From contig NZ_AMZY02000001.1 of the NCBI RefSeq assembly GCF_000330725.2, forward strand, positions 164,094-228,093: a stretch of 64,000 bases of DNA, in the 5' to 3' direction. The translations under genes were made by a program, and so were the position numbers. The notes under the pieces were generated by a model. It saw only the letters and a list, made by a program, of their open reading frames with translations. It did not search any database and was not told the origin of the DNA. The DNA comes from Mariniradius saccharolyticus AK6. GTDB lineage: Bacteria > Bacteroidota > Bacteroidia > Cytophagales > Cyclobacteriaceae. Shown one piece after another: positions 8,619 to 17,153 of the stretch; the first letter of the stretch is position 1; each line of letters opens with the position of its first letter.

Positions 8619-9986
8619 TCACATATTCAGCAGCGCCATCGCCACACCAAAGTACACGGCAAGACCCAAAAGGTCATTGGCCGTCGTGATAAAGGGACCT
8701 GAAGCGATTGCGGGGTTGATGCCGAATTTGTTGAGTACCAAAGGCGTCACCGTACCCATAAAGGATGCCAACAAAACCACGCAGAACATGGCCAATCCAA
8801 TCGTCAATCCAAAAATCGCGTCAAATCCATAGACAAACTTCACCACCAAAAACACAAATCCACCCAATACGATGCCATTTACAAGGGCAATCATCACACC
8901 CTTGACAAAGCGCTGCCAAGGCGTATCGTCAAACACGGACTTGGATGCCAAGGTCTGTACCACCAATGATGAAGACTGTATGCCCACGTTTCCGCCCGTA
9001 GCAGCTACCAAAGGAATAAAGGAAGCCAATGCGATATACCTGCTGAGGCCATCTTCAAAAAAGCCGATGATTTTCGCCCCCAACAATCCCCCAATCACCC
9101 CAATCAGCAGCCAAGGCAGCCGGGCTTTGGAAATCTTGAAAATGGAGTCGGATTCTTCGATATCGTCCGAAATACCGGTCATGGCCTGGATATCCTCGTC
9201 GGTCTGTTCCCGCATCAAGTCCAAGATATCATCGACGGTAATCCTGCCGACAAGGCGGTTCTTGGCGTTGACGACGGGTACCGATTCCAAGTCATATTTC
9301 CGCATGATTTCGGCCACGTGCTCTCCATCCATATGGGTGGGGATGGAGATAATTTCCTTTTCATAGATGTCGGAAATTTTGGTATCTGCCGAGGAGAGAA
9401 TGATTTTCTTCAGCGATACCCGCCCCAGTAAATGCTGCCTATTGTCCACCACATAGATCGAATAGATTTTCTCCACCTTCTCGGCTTGGCGACGGATCTC
9501 CTCGATGGTCTGGACAACGTTCCAGTTTTTGTTGGCCTTGATGAATTCCTTGGCCATCAAACCGCCCGCGGAGTCCTCGTCGTAGCGGAGAAGGTCCAGG
9601 ATGTTGGCTGACTTTTCCCGCTCCTGCAGGTGACTGATGACATCCTCGCGTTCCTTTGCAGGCATCAGGATCAGGATATCCGCAGCATCGTCTGACTCCA
9701 TTTGGTCGATCAGCAGGGCCAGTTCCGTGGGCTCAAGCTCCTTGATGACCATGCCGAGCGGATCTTCATCCATCTCGATTAGGATATCCGCGGCCATTGA
9801 AGGGTTCAAAAGCCGCAGCACATAGATGGCCTCGTCCATGTTGAGCTCATCGAGCAGGGAGGCGATATCAGCCACATTGGCCCCGTCCAGCGATTGGATG
9901 ATCAGCTCATTGTGTTGGGATTCGATGTTTTCCTGCAAGCTCTCCAAAAACTCCTTGGACAGCTCAAATGACTTTATTTGTTCCAA
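8619..9986 (-). CDS. mgtE: Magnesium transporter MgtE
   Basis: A 455-residue Mg2+ channel. Order: MgtE_N helical domain (about 30-130, with DAADILILMPAKEREDVI), paired CBS domains (about 135-255, with SVPVVNAKNRLVGRITVDDI), and five transmembrane helices (about 295-455) containing PLVAATGGNVGIQSSSLVV. The N-domain and CBS pair gate the pore by sensing cytoplasmic Mg2+. The start is TTG at 9986, overlapping the end of rsmA by 13 bp, which suggests translational coupling; no ATG lies near. Confidence 0.95.
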   Translation of the reverse strand: MEQIKSFELSKEFLESLQENIESQHNELIIQSLDGANVADIASLLDELNMDEAIYVLRLLNPSMAADILIEMDEDPLGMVIKELEPTELALLIDQMESDDAADILILMPAKEREDVISHLQEREKSANILDLLRYDEDSAGGLMAKEFIKANKNWNVVQTIEEIRRQAEKVEKIYSIYVVDNRQHLLGRVSLKKIILSSADTKISDIYEKEIISIPTHMDGEHVAEIMRKYDLESVPVVNAKNRLVGRITVDDILDLMREQTDEDIQAMTGISDDIEESDSIFKISKARLPWLLIGVIGGLLGAKIIGFFEDGLSRYIALASFIPLVAATGGNVGIQSSSLVVQTLASKSVFDDTPWQRFVKGVMIALVNGIVLGGFVFLVVKFVYGFDAIFGLTIGLAMFCVVLLASFMGTVTPLVLNKFGINPAIASGPFITTANDLLGLAVYFGVAMALLNM

Positions 9987-10765
9987 GATGCCTGAAGTTT
10001 AAGGGTGAGTTGCACAAAATCCGCGACGTCGAGTTGCTCGGCGCGCAGGTCCAAGACCGGGTCCAATTTCAATTCCTCAGACAGGCCCAAAGCCTTCAGG
10101 GAGTTCCTGAGCGTTTTCCTTCGGGTGCCAAAGCCTTGTTTGACGACGCGGAAGAATAGCTTTTCATCACAGGCAAGTCGCTCGGTCGTGTTCCTTTTGA
10201 GTCGGATCACGCCCGAATGAACCTTGGGTGGCGGATTGAATACGCCCGGCGGTACGGTAAAAAGATACTCTATATCATAGAAGGCCTGCAGCAAGACCGA
10301 CAGGATGCCGTATTCCTTGCTTCCTTTGGGGGATGCGATGCGTTGTGCCACTTCCCGCTGCAGCATGCATACCACTTCGGTCACTTGATTTCTTTCCTCC
10401 AAGACCTTGAAGAAAATCTGGGAGGAAATATTGTAGGGAAAGTTTCCCGCTACAATGTAAGGCCCATTCATAATCGGGGAGAAATCCTTGCGTAGATAGT
10501 CGGCCTCGATGATCCGCTCGCCCAAGTCGGGGTACTTTCCATGCAGGTACACAATGGACTCATGGTCGACATCCACTAGGTACAGATCCCAATCCTTGCG
10601 CAGCAAAAAATCCGTCAACACACCCATACCCGGACCGATCTCGAGGACCTTGTTGGTCCCCTGATGCCCGGTCAGGCTGCCGGCGATTCGCTCAGCGATA
10701 CCGAGATCGGTGAGAAAATGCTGCCCGAGGTGTTTTTTGGCTTTGACGTTTTGGATGTGCGCCAT
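9974..10765 (-). CDS. rsmA: 16S rRNA (adenine1518-N6/adenine1519-N6)-dimethyltransferase
   Basis: KsgA/RsmA dimethylates two adjacent adenines in the 3' terminal loop of 16S rRNA. The 263-residue protein shows VKAKKHLGQHFLTD, the SAM site VLEIGPGMGVLTDFLL, the acidic D-V-D-H strand and the catalytic motif GNFPYNISSQI (NxPY type). I set the start at the ATG at 10765 (MAHIQNVKAKK), the usual N-terminus, rather than the frame's first start at 10918. It is the first gene of an rsmA-mgtE pair and diverges from pdxA over 174 bp. Confidence 0.95.
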   Translation of the reverse strand: MAHIQNVKAKKHLGQHFLTDLGIAERIAGSLTGHQGTNKVLEIGPGMGVLTDFLLRKDWDLYLVDVDHESIVYLHGKYPDLGERIIEADYLRKDFSPIMNGPYIVAGNFPYNISSQIFFKVLEERNQVTEVVCMLQREVAQRIASPKGSKEYGILSVLLQAFYDIEYLFTVPPGVFNPPPKVHSGVIRLKRNTTERLACDEKLFFRVVKQGFGTRRKTLRNSLKALGLSEELKLDPVLDLRAEQLDVADFVQLTLKLQASWNK

Positions 10766-10939
10766 GAAAATTATTTCTATAAATTGCAGGTCAAAAATAA
10801 GAGAATTATCACAAAGGCATAGGATTAATTTACCCGCAGGGTGAATGGATGCCAAGCCGATTTGGCCTTCAGTTGCCTGATTTTGGCTTGTTTTTGTTTG
10901 TGTTACTCTTTTTTCCAACGTTTCTTTTCAATCAAATAC

Positions 10940-11968
10940 ATGAACCCAAGAAAAAACAAGCCAGTCATCGGAATCAGTATCGGAGATATCAACGGAATCG
11001 GACCGGAAGTCACTTTGAAAGCTTTGATGGACAACCGCATCCTGAGATTGGTGACCCCTTTGATATATGCCCACGGCAAAGCGATCACTTTTTACAGGAA
11101 ACACCTCGGTTTGGAGGATTTCAACTTCATGCAGATCAAAAACGTCCAAGAAGTCCACCACAAGAAAGTCAATCTCATCAATGTGGTCGAGGAGAGTCCC
11201 GAAGTGATGCCCGGAGCGGAGACCCAAGAAGCTGGAAAATTGGCCTTGGCGGCACTCAACCATGCCATCAAGGACCTCAAAGACGGCAGCATCGAAGCCC
11301 TTGTCACCGCTCCGCTCAACAAGCACAATATCAATTCCGAGACAGTGAAGTTTGTGGGCCATACAGAATACCTGACCGAGGCGCTAGGTGTCAAAGACAG
11401 CCTCATGTTTCTCGTGTCGGAAGATATCCGCGTGGGATTGGTGACTGGCCATGTTCCACTCAGCGAGGTCAGCAAGCACGTGAGCGCAGATCGGATCAAA
11501 TCCAAACTTGACATCATGCTGCAGTCATTGAAGAATGATTTTGGGGTAGGAAAACCAAAAATCGCCGTCCTCGGTCTGAATCCCCATGCGGGCGAGGAAG
11601 GACTTTTGGGTACCGAAGAAAATACCATCATCAAGCCGGTGATCAAAGATTACAAAGACAAGGGGCAATTGGTATTTGGACCTTATCCCGCCGATGGCTT
11701 TTTCGGCATGCTGCAGCACAAGAAGTTTGACGGCATCCTTGCCATGTACCACGACCAGGGACTGATTCCTTTCAAATCCATGGCTTTTGAGACCGGGGTC
11801 AATTTCACGGCCGGACTACCTGTAGTACGCACCTCTCCGGACCATGGCACTGCTTATAACATTGCCGGAAAAAACCAAGCCGACGAAGGCTCCATGCGGG
11901 AAGCCATCCTCTCCGCCTACGACATCATCCGCCACAGGGGTGGTTGGGATGAGAGTGGGGAAAGTTGA
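10940..11968 (+). CDS. pdxA: 4-hydroxythreonine-4-phosphate dehydrogenase PdxA
   Basis: NAD-dependent oxidation and decarboxylation of 4-phosphohydroxy-L-threonine in DXP-dependent pyridoxal phosphate synthesis. The 342-residue protein starts MNPRKNKPVIGISIGDINGI and shows FVGHTEYLTEAL, LNPHAGEEGLLGTEE and MYHDQGLIPFK, family hallmarks that include the metal-binding His and Asp residues. The ATG at 10940 gives the standard start. In Bacteroidota pdxA commonly precedes the yceD-rpmF-fabH cluster, as here, although 376 bp of non-coding DNA intervene. Confidence 0.95.
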   Translation: MNPRKNKPVIGISIGDINGIGPEVTLKALMDNRILRLVTPLIYAHGKAITFYRKHLGLEDFNFMQIKNVQEVHHKKVNLINVVEESPEVMPGAETQEAGKLALAALNHAIKDLKDGSIEALVTAPLNKHNINSETVKFVGHTEYLTEALGVKDSLMFLVSEDIRVGLVTGHVPLSEVSKHVSADRIKSKLDIMLQSLKNDFGVGKPKIAVLGLNPHAGEEGLLGTEENTIIKPVIKDYKDKGQLVFGPYPADGFFGMLQHKKFDGILAMYHDQGLIPFKSMAFETGVNFTAGLPVVRTSPDHGTAYNIAGKNQADEGSMREAILSAYDIIRHRGGWDESGES

Positions 11969-12344
11969 GGGTAGGGATTTGAGATATGAGACATGAGATG
12001 TGAGACTGGAGGTACGAGAATCGGTGAATTGCGATCTGGGCATTACGATCTACAAGGCTAAAGGTGAGCTTGACAGACATGTCGAATTTAGAACACCGAA
12101 TAATGAATATCGAATGATCGCACCAGAAGCACCAATCCACCAATAACTTAGTAACCAATAACAAAAATAAAGTGAGCGATCCGACTAAAGAGGCTAGCAT
12201 CAACAGTCGAAATCTCTGGCCTTTGGTTAAATGTCGAGGACTGAAATTCCCTTTGGGTTTTCTGCCTGTAAATTATTTGAAGCCGAATTTTATTTTTCCG
12301 GAGCATTTCTCTAAATTTGCGGTCTTGATTGAAGAAACGAGATC
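11969..12344. other. Intergenic region with minisatellite and candidate promoter
   Basis: Positions 11978-12020 are a degenerate GAGATATGAGACATGAGATG-type repeat, and 12083-12120 is the inverted ATTCG-rich motif. No ORF is credible. The 3' end carries a candidate promoter for yceD. Confidence 0.5.
12288..12319 (+). promoter_or_regulatory. Candidate Bacteroidota-type promoter of yceD
   Basis: A perfect TAnnTTTG box (TAAATTTG, 12312-12319) lies 20 bp after TTTT (12288-12291), close to the -33 TTTG. Transcription would start about 20 nt before the GTG of yceD. Confidence 0.5.
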
Positions 12345-12920
12345 GTGAAACTCATCAAAGCATATGAAATCGATGTCATCCGATTAAAAGATGGCAGACA
12401 CGTTTTCAAGTTTGAGGTCGGAAACGATTTCTTCGAATACTTTCAAGCAGAAGATTGGCTCAACGGCGCCAAAATCGAAATTGACGTAAATCTCACCAAA
12501 ACGGTATCCGTGATGGAGGTGGATTTCCACATTCATGGCACGGTCAACCTTACTTGCGACCGCAGTCTGGAGCATTTTGATGAGCCCTTGGACTTACACG
12601 AAAAAGTGGTTTACAAATATGGCCCTGTGGAAGAGGAAATCAGCGAAGATGTCTTCATGATTACCAAAGACACGCCGAGCGTCAACGTGGCACAGTTGAT
12701 TTACGAATACATCCTCTTGGCCCTTCCCGCCAAAAAAATCCATCCGGATTATAGAACGGAAGAAGACGAAGAGGAGAATGAAGAGTTCGAAGCGGAATTC
12801 GAATCCTACTCAGACGAAGTCGAGGAGGAAGAGGAAATTCCTTCCGAAGACATTGATCCGACAGAGGAACGAGTTGACCCGAGATGGGAGATATTAAAAA
12901 AATTGAAAAACAAGGAATAA
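12345..12920 (+). CDS. yceD: DUF177 (YceD) family protein
   Basis: A 191-residue cytoplasmic protein of the YceD/DUF177 family, encoded directly before rpmF in most bacteria and linked in some to 23S rRNA accumulation. Visible hallmarks are the central TVNLTCDRSLEHFDEPL segment with the conserved Cys-Asp and the DTPSVNVAQLIYEYILLALP block. The C-terminus is a strongly acidic Glu-rich tail (about residues 145-180). The start is GTG at 12345; no in-frame ATG lies nearby. The 17-bp gap to rpmF indicates an operon. Confidence 0.88.
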   Translation: MKLIKAYEIDVIRLKDGRHVFKFEVGNDFFEYFQAEDWLNGAKIEIDVNLTKTVSVMEVDFHIHGTVNLTCDRSLEHFDEPLDLHEKVVYKYGPVEEEISEDVFMITKDTPSVNVAQLIYEYILLALPAKKIHPDYRTEEDEEENEEFEAEFESYSDEVEEEEEIPSEDIDPTEERVDPRWEILKKLKNKE

Positions 12921-12937
12921 GTTAAATAGACATAGAA

Positions 12938-13129
12938 ATGGCACATCCTAAACACAAAATTTCGACAACCAGGAGGGACAAAAGGAGAACTCACTATAAA
13001 TTGACAGCACCAGGACTTTACAAATGCCCTACCACAGGTGAACTCCATCTGCCACACAGAGCATTCTGGTTGGATGGCAAATTGTACTACAAAGGTCAAG
13101 TGATCCAAGAAAAAGAAACGACTGCATAA
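12938..13129 (+). CDS. rpmF: Large ribosomal subunit protein bL32
   Basis: A 63-residue ribosomal protein with the canonical start [20 protein letters not shown] and the conserved [12 protein letters not shown] region. Only one cysteine is present, so this is a zinc-independent form lacking the paired CxxC ligands. It follows yceD by 17 bp and ends at an intrinsic terminator. Confidence 0.96.
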   Translation: MAHPKHKISTTRRDKRRTHYKLTAPGLYKCPTTGELHLPHRAFWLDGKLYYKGQVIQEKETTA

Positions 13130-13156
13130 TTTACGGTCGACTGAAAACCATATAAG

Positions 13157-13189
13157 AATCCATTCTGGGAAACCGGAATGGATTTTTTT
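13157..13189 (+). terminator. Intrinsic terminator after rpmF
   Basis: Stem AATCCATTC / GGAATGGATT with a short loop, followed by seven T. It closes the yceD-rpmF unit, so the fabH unit needs its own promoter or read-through. Confidence 0.8.
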
Positions 13190-13315
13190 GTTGCCCGTTC
13201 TGTTCGGCAACCTCAAAAACAATCCCGATTGATTTGGGAATGGCAATATACCAAAACAGACCCTAGGAGCCCATTTTTCGACTAAAGTCGCAAAAGCCAA
13301 AAAACTTTGGTGGAA

Positions 13316-13450
13316 ATGGACATTTTAGATAATTTTGTCGCCTTGACTTCGGAACAGGGACTCCTAATCACCGAAGATTTGACATTCTTAAACAAGCCAG
13401 CATCTGAGGTATCCATTCTCTTGGAAATGCCTTCAAAACCGCAAGTATGA
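13316..13450 (+). CDS. Small ORF (44 aa) coupled to fabH
   Basis: An ATG-initiated frame of 44 codons ([10 protein letters not shown]... ending MPSKPQV) whose stop overlaps the fabH start as ATGA. An in-frame GTG two codons earlier is an alternative start. The composition is soluble and mildly acidic, with no transmembrane segment; I recognise no family. The 4-bp overlap and position between the rpmF terminator and fabH suggest a real, translationally coupled gene or a leader controlling fabH, but a chance frame is possible. Confidence 0.45.
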   Translation: MDILDNFVALTSEQGLLITEDLTFLNKPASEVSILLEMPSKPQV

Positions 13451-14445
13451 AAAAAACCAGAGCAGTCATCACAGGTGTCCATGGATGGGTCCCGGACTAT
13501 ATCCTGACCAATCGTGAACTCGAAACCATGGTTGACACCAATGACGAGTGGATCGTCACCAGGACCGGCATCAAAGAACGGAGAATCCTAAAGGGCGAAA
13601 ACAAAGGGACCTCGATCATCGGGATCAATGCCGTCAAAGGCTTGCTTGAAAAAACCAACACCAACCCAGAGGACATCGAACTCATCATTTGCGCGACGGT
13701 CACGCCTGACATGCCCTTTCCAGCTACCGCCAATATCATCGCCGACGGCGTGGGCGCTACTAAAAGTTACAGTTTTGACATTTCAGCAGCTTGTTCAGGC
13801 TTCCTATATGCCCTGACAATGGGCAGCCAGTTTATAGAAACAGGCATGCATAAAAAGGTTATTGTCGTTGGGGCAGACAAAATGTCGGCCATCATCGATT
13901 ACCAAGACCGGGCTACTTGTATCATTTTTGGCGACGGCGGCGGCGCGGTACTTTTGGAACCTACCGAAGAAGAAGTCGGCGTGATGGATTCCCTTTTGCT
14001 TTCCGACGGATCCGGCGCGCCTTACCTACACATGAAAGCAGGCGGCAGCCGTAAGCCCGCCACAGAGGAAACAGTCGCGGCACGTGAACATTATGCCTAC
14101 CAAGAAGGATCTACGGTATTCAAGTTTGCCGTAACCAATATGGCCGAAGTCAGTGCCCAAATTATGGATCGAAACCAATTGGTCGCGGACGATATCGCAT
14201 GGCTTGTGCCCCACCAAGCCAACAAAAGGATCATCGATGCCACAGCCAACCGCATGGGAATCGGCCCGGAAAAAGTGATGCTCAACATCGAGCGCTATGG
14301 CAACACAACCGCGGGGACGCTACCACTTTGTCTTTGGGACTATGAATCCCAGCTGAAGAAAGGGGACAACATCATTCTCGCTGCTTTCGGCGGCGGCTTC
14401 ACCTGGGGATCGATTTACCTCAAGTGGGGATATGACCCAAAATAA
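13447..14445 (+). CDS. fabH: Beta-ketoacyl-ACP synthase III FabH
   Basis: Condenses acetyl-CoA (or a branched acyl-CoA) with malonyl-ACP to initiate type II fatty acid synthesis. The 332 residues carry the triad: Cys116 in [10 protein letters not shown], His256 in VPHQANKRI and Asn286 in YGNTTAGT. It overlaps the small ORF upstream by 4 bp and is followed after 30 bp by efp. No plsX gene lies between rpmF and fabH here. Confidence 0.96.
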   Translation: MKKTRAVITGVHGWVPDYILTNRELETMVDTNDEWIVTRTGIKERRILKGENKGTSIIGINAVKGLLEKTNTNPEDIELIICATVTPDMPFPATANIIADGVGATKSYSFDISAACSGFLYALTMGSQFIETGMHKKVIVVGADKMSAIIDYQDRATCIIFGDGGGAVLLEPTEEEVGVMDSLLLSDGSGAPYLHMKAGGSRKPATEETVAAREHYAYQEGSTVFKFAVTNMAEVSAQIMDRNQLVADDIAWLVPHQANKRIIDATANRMGIGPEKVMLNIERYGNTTAGTLPLCLWDYESQLKKGDNIILAAFGGGFTWGSIYLKWGYDPK

Positions 14446-14475
14446 AGCAATAACCAATTTAGAGATACAAGAATA

Positions 14476-15039
14476 ATGGCAACTACAGCAGATTTCAAAA
14501 CCGGATTGTGCCTTGAAATGAACAATGACATCTACACCATTGTGGATTTCCAGCACGTGAAACCCGGCAAAGGGGGCGCATTCGTGAGAACAAAACTCAA
14601 GAGTCTTACCTCCGGCAAAGTGCTGGACAAAACCTACACGGCGGGTGAAAAAGTCGTGACGGCCAGGGTTGAAAAACGACCCCACCAGTTTATCTACCAA
14701 GATGACTTCGGTTATAATTTTATGGACACAGAGTCTTTTGAGCAGATTTCCATTCAGGAAAAACTCATTGAAAGGCCGAAGTTGCTCAAGGAAGGACAAA
14801 TGGTAGATGTTTTGGTACATGCCGAGACAGAGACTCCGCTCTCTGTGGAACTTCCTCCTTTTGTCGAATTGATGATTACCTACACCGAACCCGGCATAAA
14901 GGGTGACACGGCGACAAACGCCATGAAGCCAGCGACTTTGGAAACAGGAGCTGTCGTGATGGTTCCGCTTTTCGTGGACCAGGATATCATGATCCGTGTA
15001 GACACAAGAGACGGTTCTTACTCCGAAAGAGTAAAATAA
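14476..15039 (+). CDS. efp: Translation elongation factor P
   Basis: A 187-residue EF-P that relieves ribosome stalling at polyproline stretches. It has the three beta-barrel domains; the domain-I tip loop reads [13 protein letters not shown] with Lys at the functional tip position. The C-terminal domain ends [15 protein letters not shown] in place of the usual VDTRTGEYVER. It lies 30 bp after fabH and before a strong terminator. No EpmA/EpmB-type modification gene is nearby. Confidence 0.96.
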   Translation: MATTADFKTGLCLEMNNDIYTIVDFQHVKPGKGGAFVRTKLKSLTSGKVLDKTYTAGEKVVTARVEKRPHQFIYQDDFGYNFMDTESFEQISIQEKLIERPKLLKEGQMVDVLVHAETETPLSVELPPFVELMITYTEPGIKGDTATNAMKPATLETGAVVMVPLFVDQDIMIRVDTRDGSYSERVK

Positions 15040-15046
15040 TTTCCAC

Positions 15047-15086
15047 AAGCTATGTGATTTGGTTAAATTACATAGCTTCTTTGTTT
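15047..15086 (+). terminator. Intrinsic terminator after efp
   Basis: A long stem AAGCTATGTGATTT / AAATTACATAGCTT (one wobble pair) with a 4-nt loop, followed by a T-rich stretch. It separates fabH-efp from accBC. Confidence 0.75.
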
Positions 15087-15141
15087 GATTACCAACCTCA
15101 CCAGGATCCATCATAGCCAATGGGTCCAAAAATCTAAAATC

Positions 15142-15627
15142 ATGAAAGCAAAAGAAATCCAGGATTTAATTGACTTCATTTCCAATTCGGGACTCGCCGA
15201 AGTCAAAATCGAAACCGAAGAATTCAAATTGTCCATCAAAAAATACGCGGAAGCCCCAACGGTAAAGGTTGAGACGCTTCCTATGGCAGCGCCGGTTGCA
15301 ATGCCCCATCCCGTTGCGGCGGCACCAGTAGCAGTGGCATCTCCTGCTCCTACTCCCGCTCCTGCAAAAGAAGACAGCTCCCGATATGTGGAGATCAAAT
15401 CCCCGATGATTGGTACATTCTATAGAACTCCCAATCCGGATTCAGAGAATTTTGTCAATGTAGGCGACTCCGTGTCTGCCGGTCAGACGGTTTGCATCAT
15501 CGAAGCCATGAAGCTTTTCAATGAAATCGAATCCGAGGTGTCCGGCAAAATCGTAAAAGTCCTTGTTGAAAATGCATCTCCAGTGGAGTACGATCAGCCG
15601 CTTTTCCTCGTAGATCCGGCAGGATGA
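15142..15627 (+). CDS. accB: Acetyl-CoA carboxylase biotin carboxyl carrier protein
   Basis: A 161-residue BCCP. The N-terminal helix (MKAKEIQDLIDFI) leads to an Ala/Pro-rich linker (about 45-78) and the biotinyl domain with the biotin site EAMKLFNEIE at Lys124. The ATG at 15142 gives the normal BCCP N-terminus. It precedes accC by 26 bp; the two form the biotin carboxylase half of acetyl-CoA carboxylase. Confidence 0.96.
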   Translation: MKAKEIQDLIDFISNSGLAEVKIETEEFKLSIKKYAEAPTVKVETLPMAAPVAMPHPVAAAPVAVASPAPTPAPAKEDSSRYVEIKSPMIGTFYRTPNPDSENFVNVGDSVSAGQTVCIIEAMKLFNEIESEVSGKIVKVLVENASPVEYDQPLFLVDPAG

Positions 15628-15653
15628 TTTTTGTTTAACCAACCCGAAATCCC

Positions 15654-17003
15654 GTGTTTAAGAAAATACTTATAGCCAATCGTGGAGAAATTGCCCTGAG
15701 GGTGATCCGTTCCTGCAAGGAAATGGGCATCAAGACCGTGGCCGTCTACTCCACCGCCGACAAAGACAGCCTCCACGTCCGTTTCGCGGATGAGGCAGTC
15801 TGCATCGGACCTCCCCCAAGCCGGGAATCCTACCTGAATATCCCCAGGATCATCGCTGCGGCCGAAATCACCAACGCCGATGCCATCCATCCCGGCTATG
15901 GATTCCTGTCAGAAAATGCCGAATTCTCCAGAATTTGTGAAGAATACGGTATCAAGTTTATCGGAGCAAGTCCCGAGATGATCAATAAAATGGGAGACAA
16001 AGCGACCGCCAAAGCGACCATGAAGGAAGCAGGCGTGCCGACAATCCCGGGTTCGGAAGGACTATTGGACAGCATCGAACAGGGCGTCAAGATCGCCAAC
16101 GAAATGGGCTACCCAGTCATCCTAAAGGCCACAGCCGGTGGTGGCGGACGCGGTATGCGGATCGTGAAGTCCGAAAGTGAATTCAAAAAAGCCTGGGACG
16201 ACGCCCGGCAAGAAGCGGGTGCAGCCTTCGGAAACGACGGGCTTTATCTCGAAAAATTCGTTGAGGAGCCCCGCCATATCGAAATCCAAATCGTCGGTGA
16301 CAGCACAGGAAGGGCTTGCCATCTTTCAGAGCGGGACTGCTCCATCCAAAGAAGGCACCAAAAACTGGTGGAGGAGACCCCATCTCCCTTCATGACCGAC
16401 GAACTCAGGGAAGCCATGGGCAAAGCGGCCATCAAAGGCGCTGAAGCCATTGCCTATGAAGGCGCGGGAACAATCGAATTTTTGGTCGACAAAAACCGCA
16501 ACTTCTACTTTATGGAGATGAACACCCGTATCCAGGTGGAGCATCCCATTACGGAGGAAGTCACGGATTTTGATTTGATCAAGGAACAGATCAAAGTGGC
16601 AGCGGGTGAGAAGATCTCAGGTAGAAACTATTTCCCGAAACTGTATTCCATGGAATGCCGAATCAATGCCGAGGACCCAGCCAACGGTTTCAGGCCAAGT
16701 CCAGGCAAAATCCTTAACCTCCACATGCCTGGAGGAAAGGGCGTACGGGTCGACAGCCACGTGTATGCGGGTTACGTCATTCCACCGAACTACGACTCCA
16801 TGATCGCCAAGTTGATCGTCAGGGGACAATCAAGGGAAGAGGTAATCGTCAGGATGAAGCGCGCCTTGGAGGAATTTGTGATCGATGGCATCAAAACCAC
16901 CATCCCCTTCCACATTGCGCTCTTGGATAACGTGGACTTCAGAAAAGGAAACTTCACTACGAAGTTCCTCGAAACCTTTGATTTCTCTGTGATCAAAGCC
17001 TAG
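15654..17003 (+). CDS. accC: Acetyl-CoA carboxylase biotin carboxylase subunit
   Basis: Carboxylates biotin on AccB at the expense of ATP, the first half-reaction of malonyl-CoA synthesis. The 449 residues show [20 protein letters not shown], the [10 protein letters not shown] motif, the ATP-grasp glycine loop [22 protein letters not shown] and [14 protein letters not shown]. The start is GTG at 15654. A terminator directly follows. Confidence 0.97.
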   Translation: MFKKILIANRGEIALRVIRSCKEMGIKTVAVYSTADKDSLHVRFADEAVCIGPPPSRESYLNIPRIIAAAEITNADAIHPGYGFLSENAEFSRICEEYGIKFIGASPEMINKMGDKATAKATMKEAGVPTIPGSEGLLDSIEQGVKIANEMGYPVILKATAGGGGRGMRIVKSESEFKKAWDDARQEAGAAFGNDGLYLEKFVEEPRHIEIQIVGDSTGRACHLSERDCSIQRRHQKLVEETPSPFMTDELREAMGKAAIKGAEAIAYEGAGTIEFLVDKNRNFYFMEMNTRIQVEHPITEEVTDFDLIKEQIKVAAGEKISGRNYFPKLYSMECRINAEDPANGFRPSPGKILNLHMPGGKGVRVDSHVYAGYVIPPNYDSMIAKLIVRGQSREEVIVRMKRALEEFVIDGIKTTIPFHIALLDNVDFRKGNFTTKFLETFDFSVIKA

Positions 17004-17025
17004 GCAACCAAAAAAGGATAAATGG

Positions 17026-17053
17026 AGCCCGGACATGTGTCTGGGCTTTTTTG
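17026..17053 (+). terminator. Intrinsic terminator after accC
   Basis: A perfect 10-bp stem AGCCCGGACA / TGTCTGGGCT with a 2-nt loop and a T-run. It lies inside the artificial 5' extension of the valS frame and so argues for the downstream valS start. Confidence 0.88.
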
Positions 17054-17153
17054 TTGGAAAAAACCCAAACCTGCTGACATGCTTTGGCACAAATCGACAG
17101 GGTCTTGGGAAAAAACCTTAATTTTGCGCCTCGAAAAGCCTTTCAAATCATCG

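Noticed and set aside
17022..17153. N-terminal extension of valS
   Set aside because: It contains the accC terminator hairpin and has no synthetase-like sequence.
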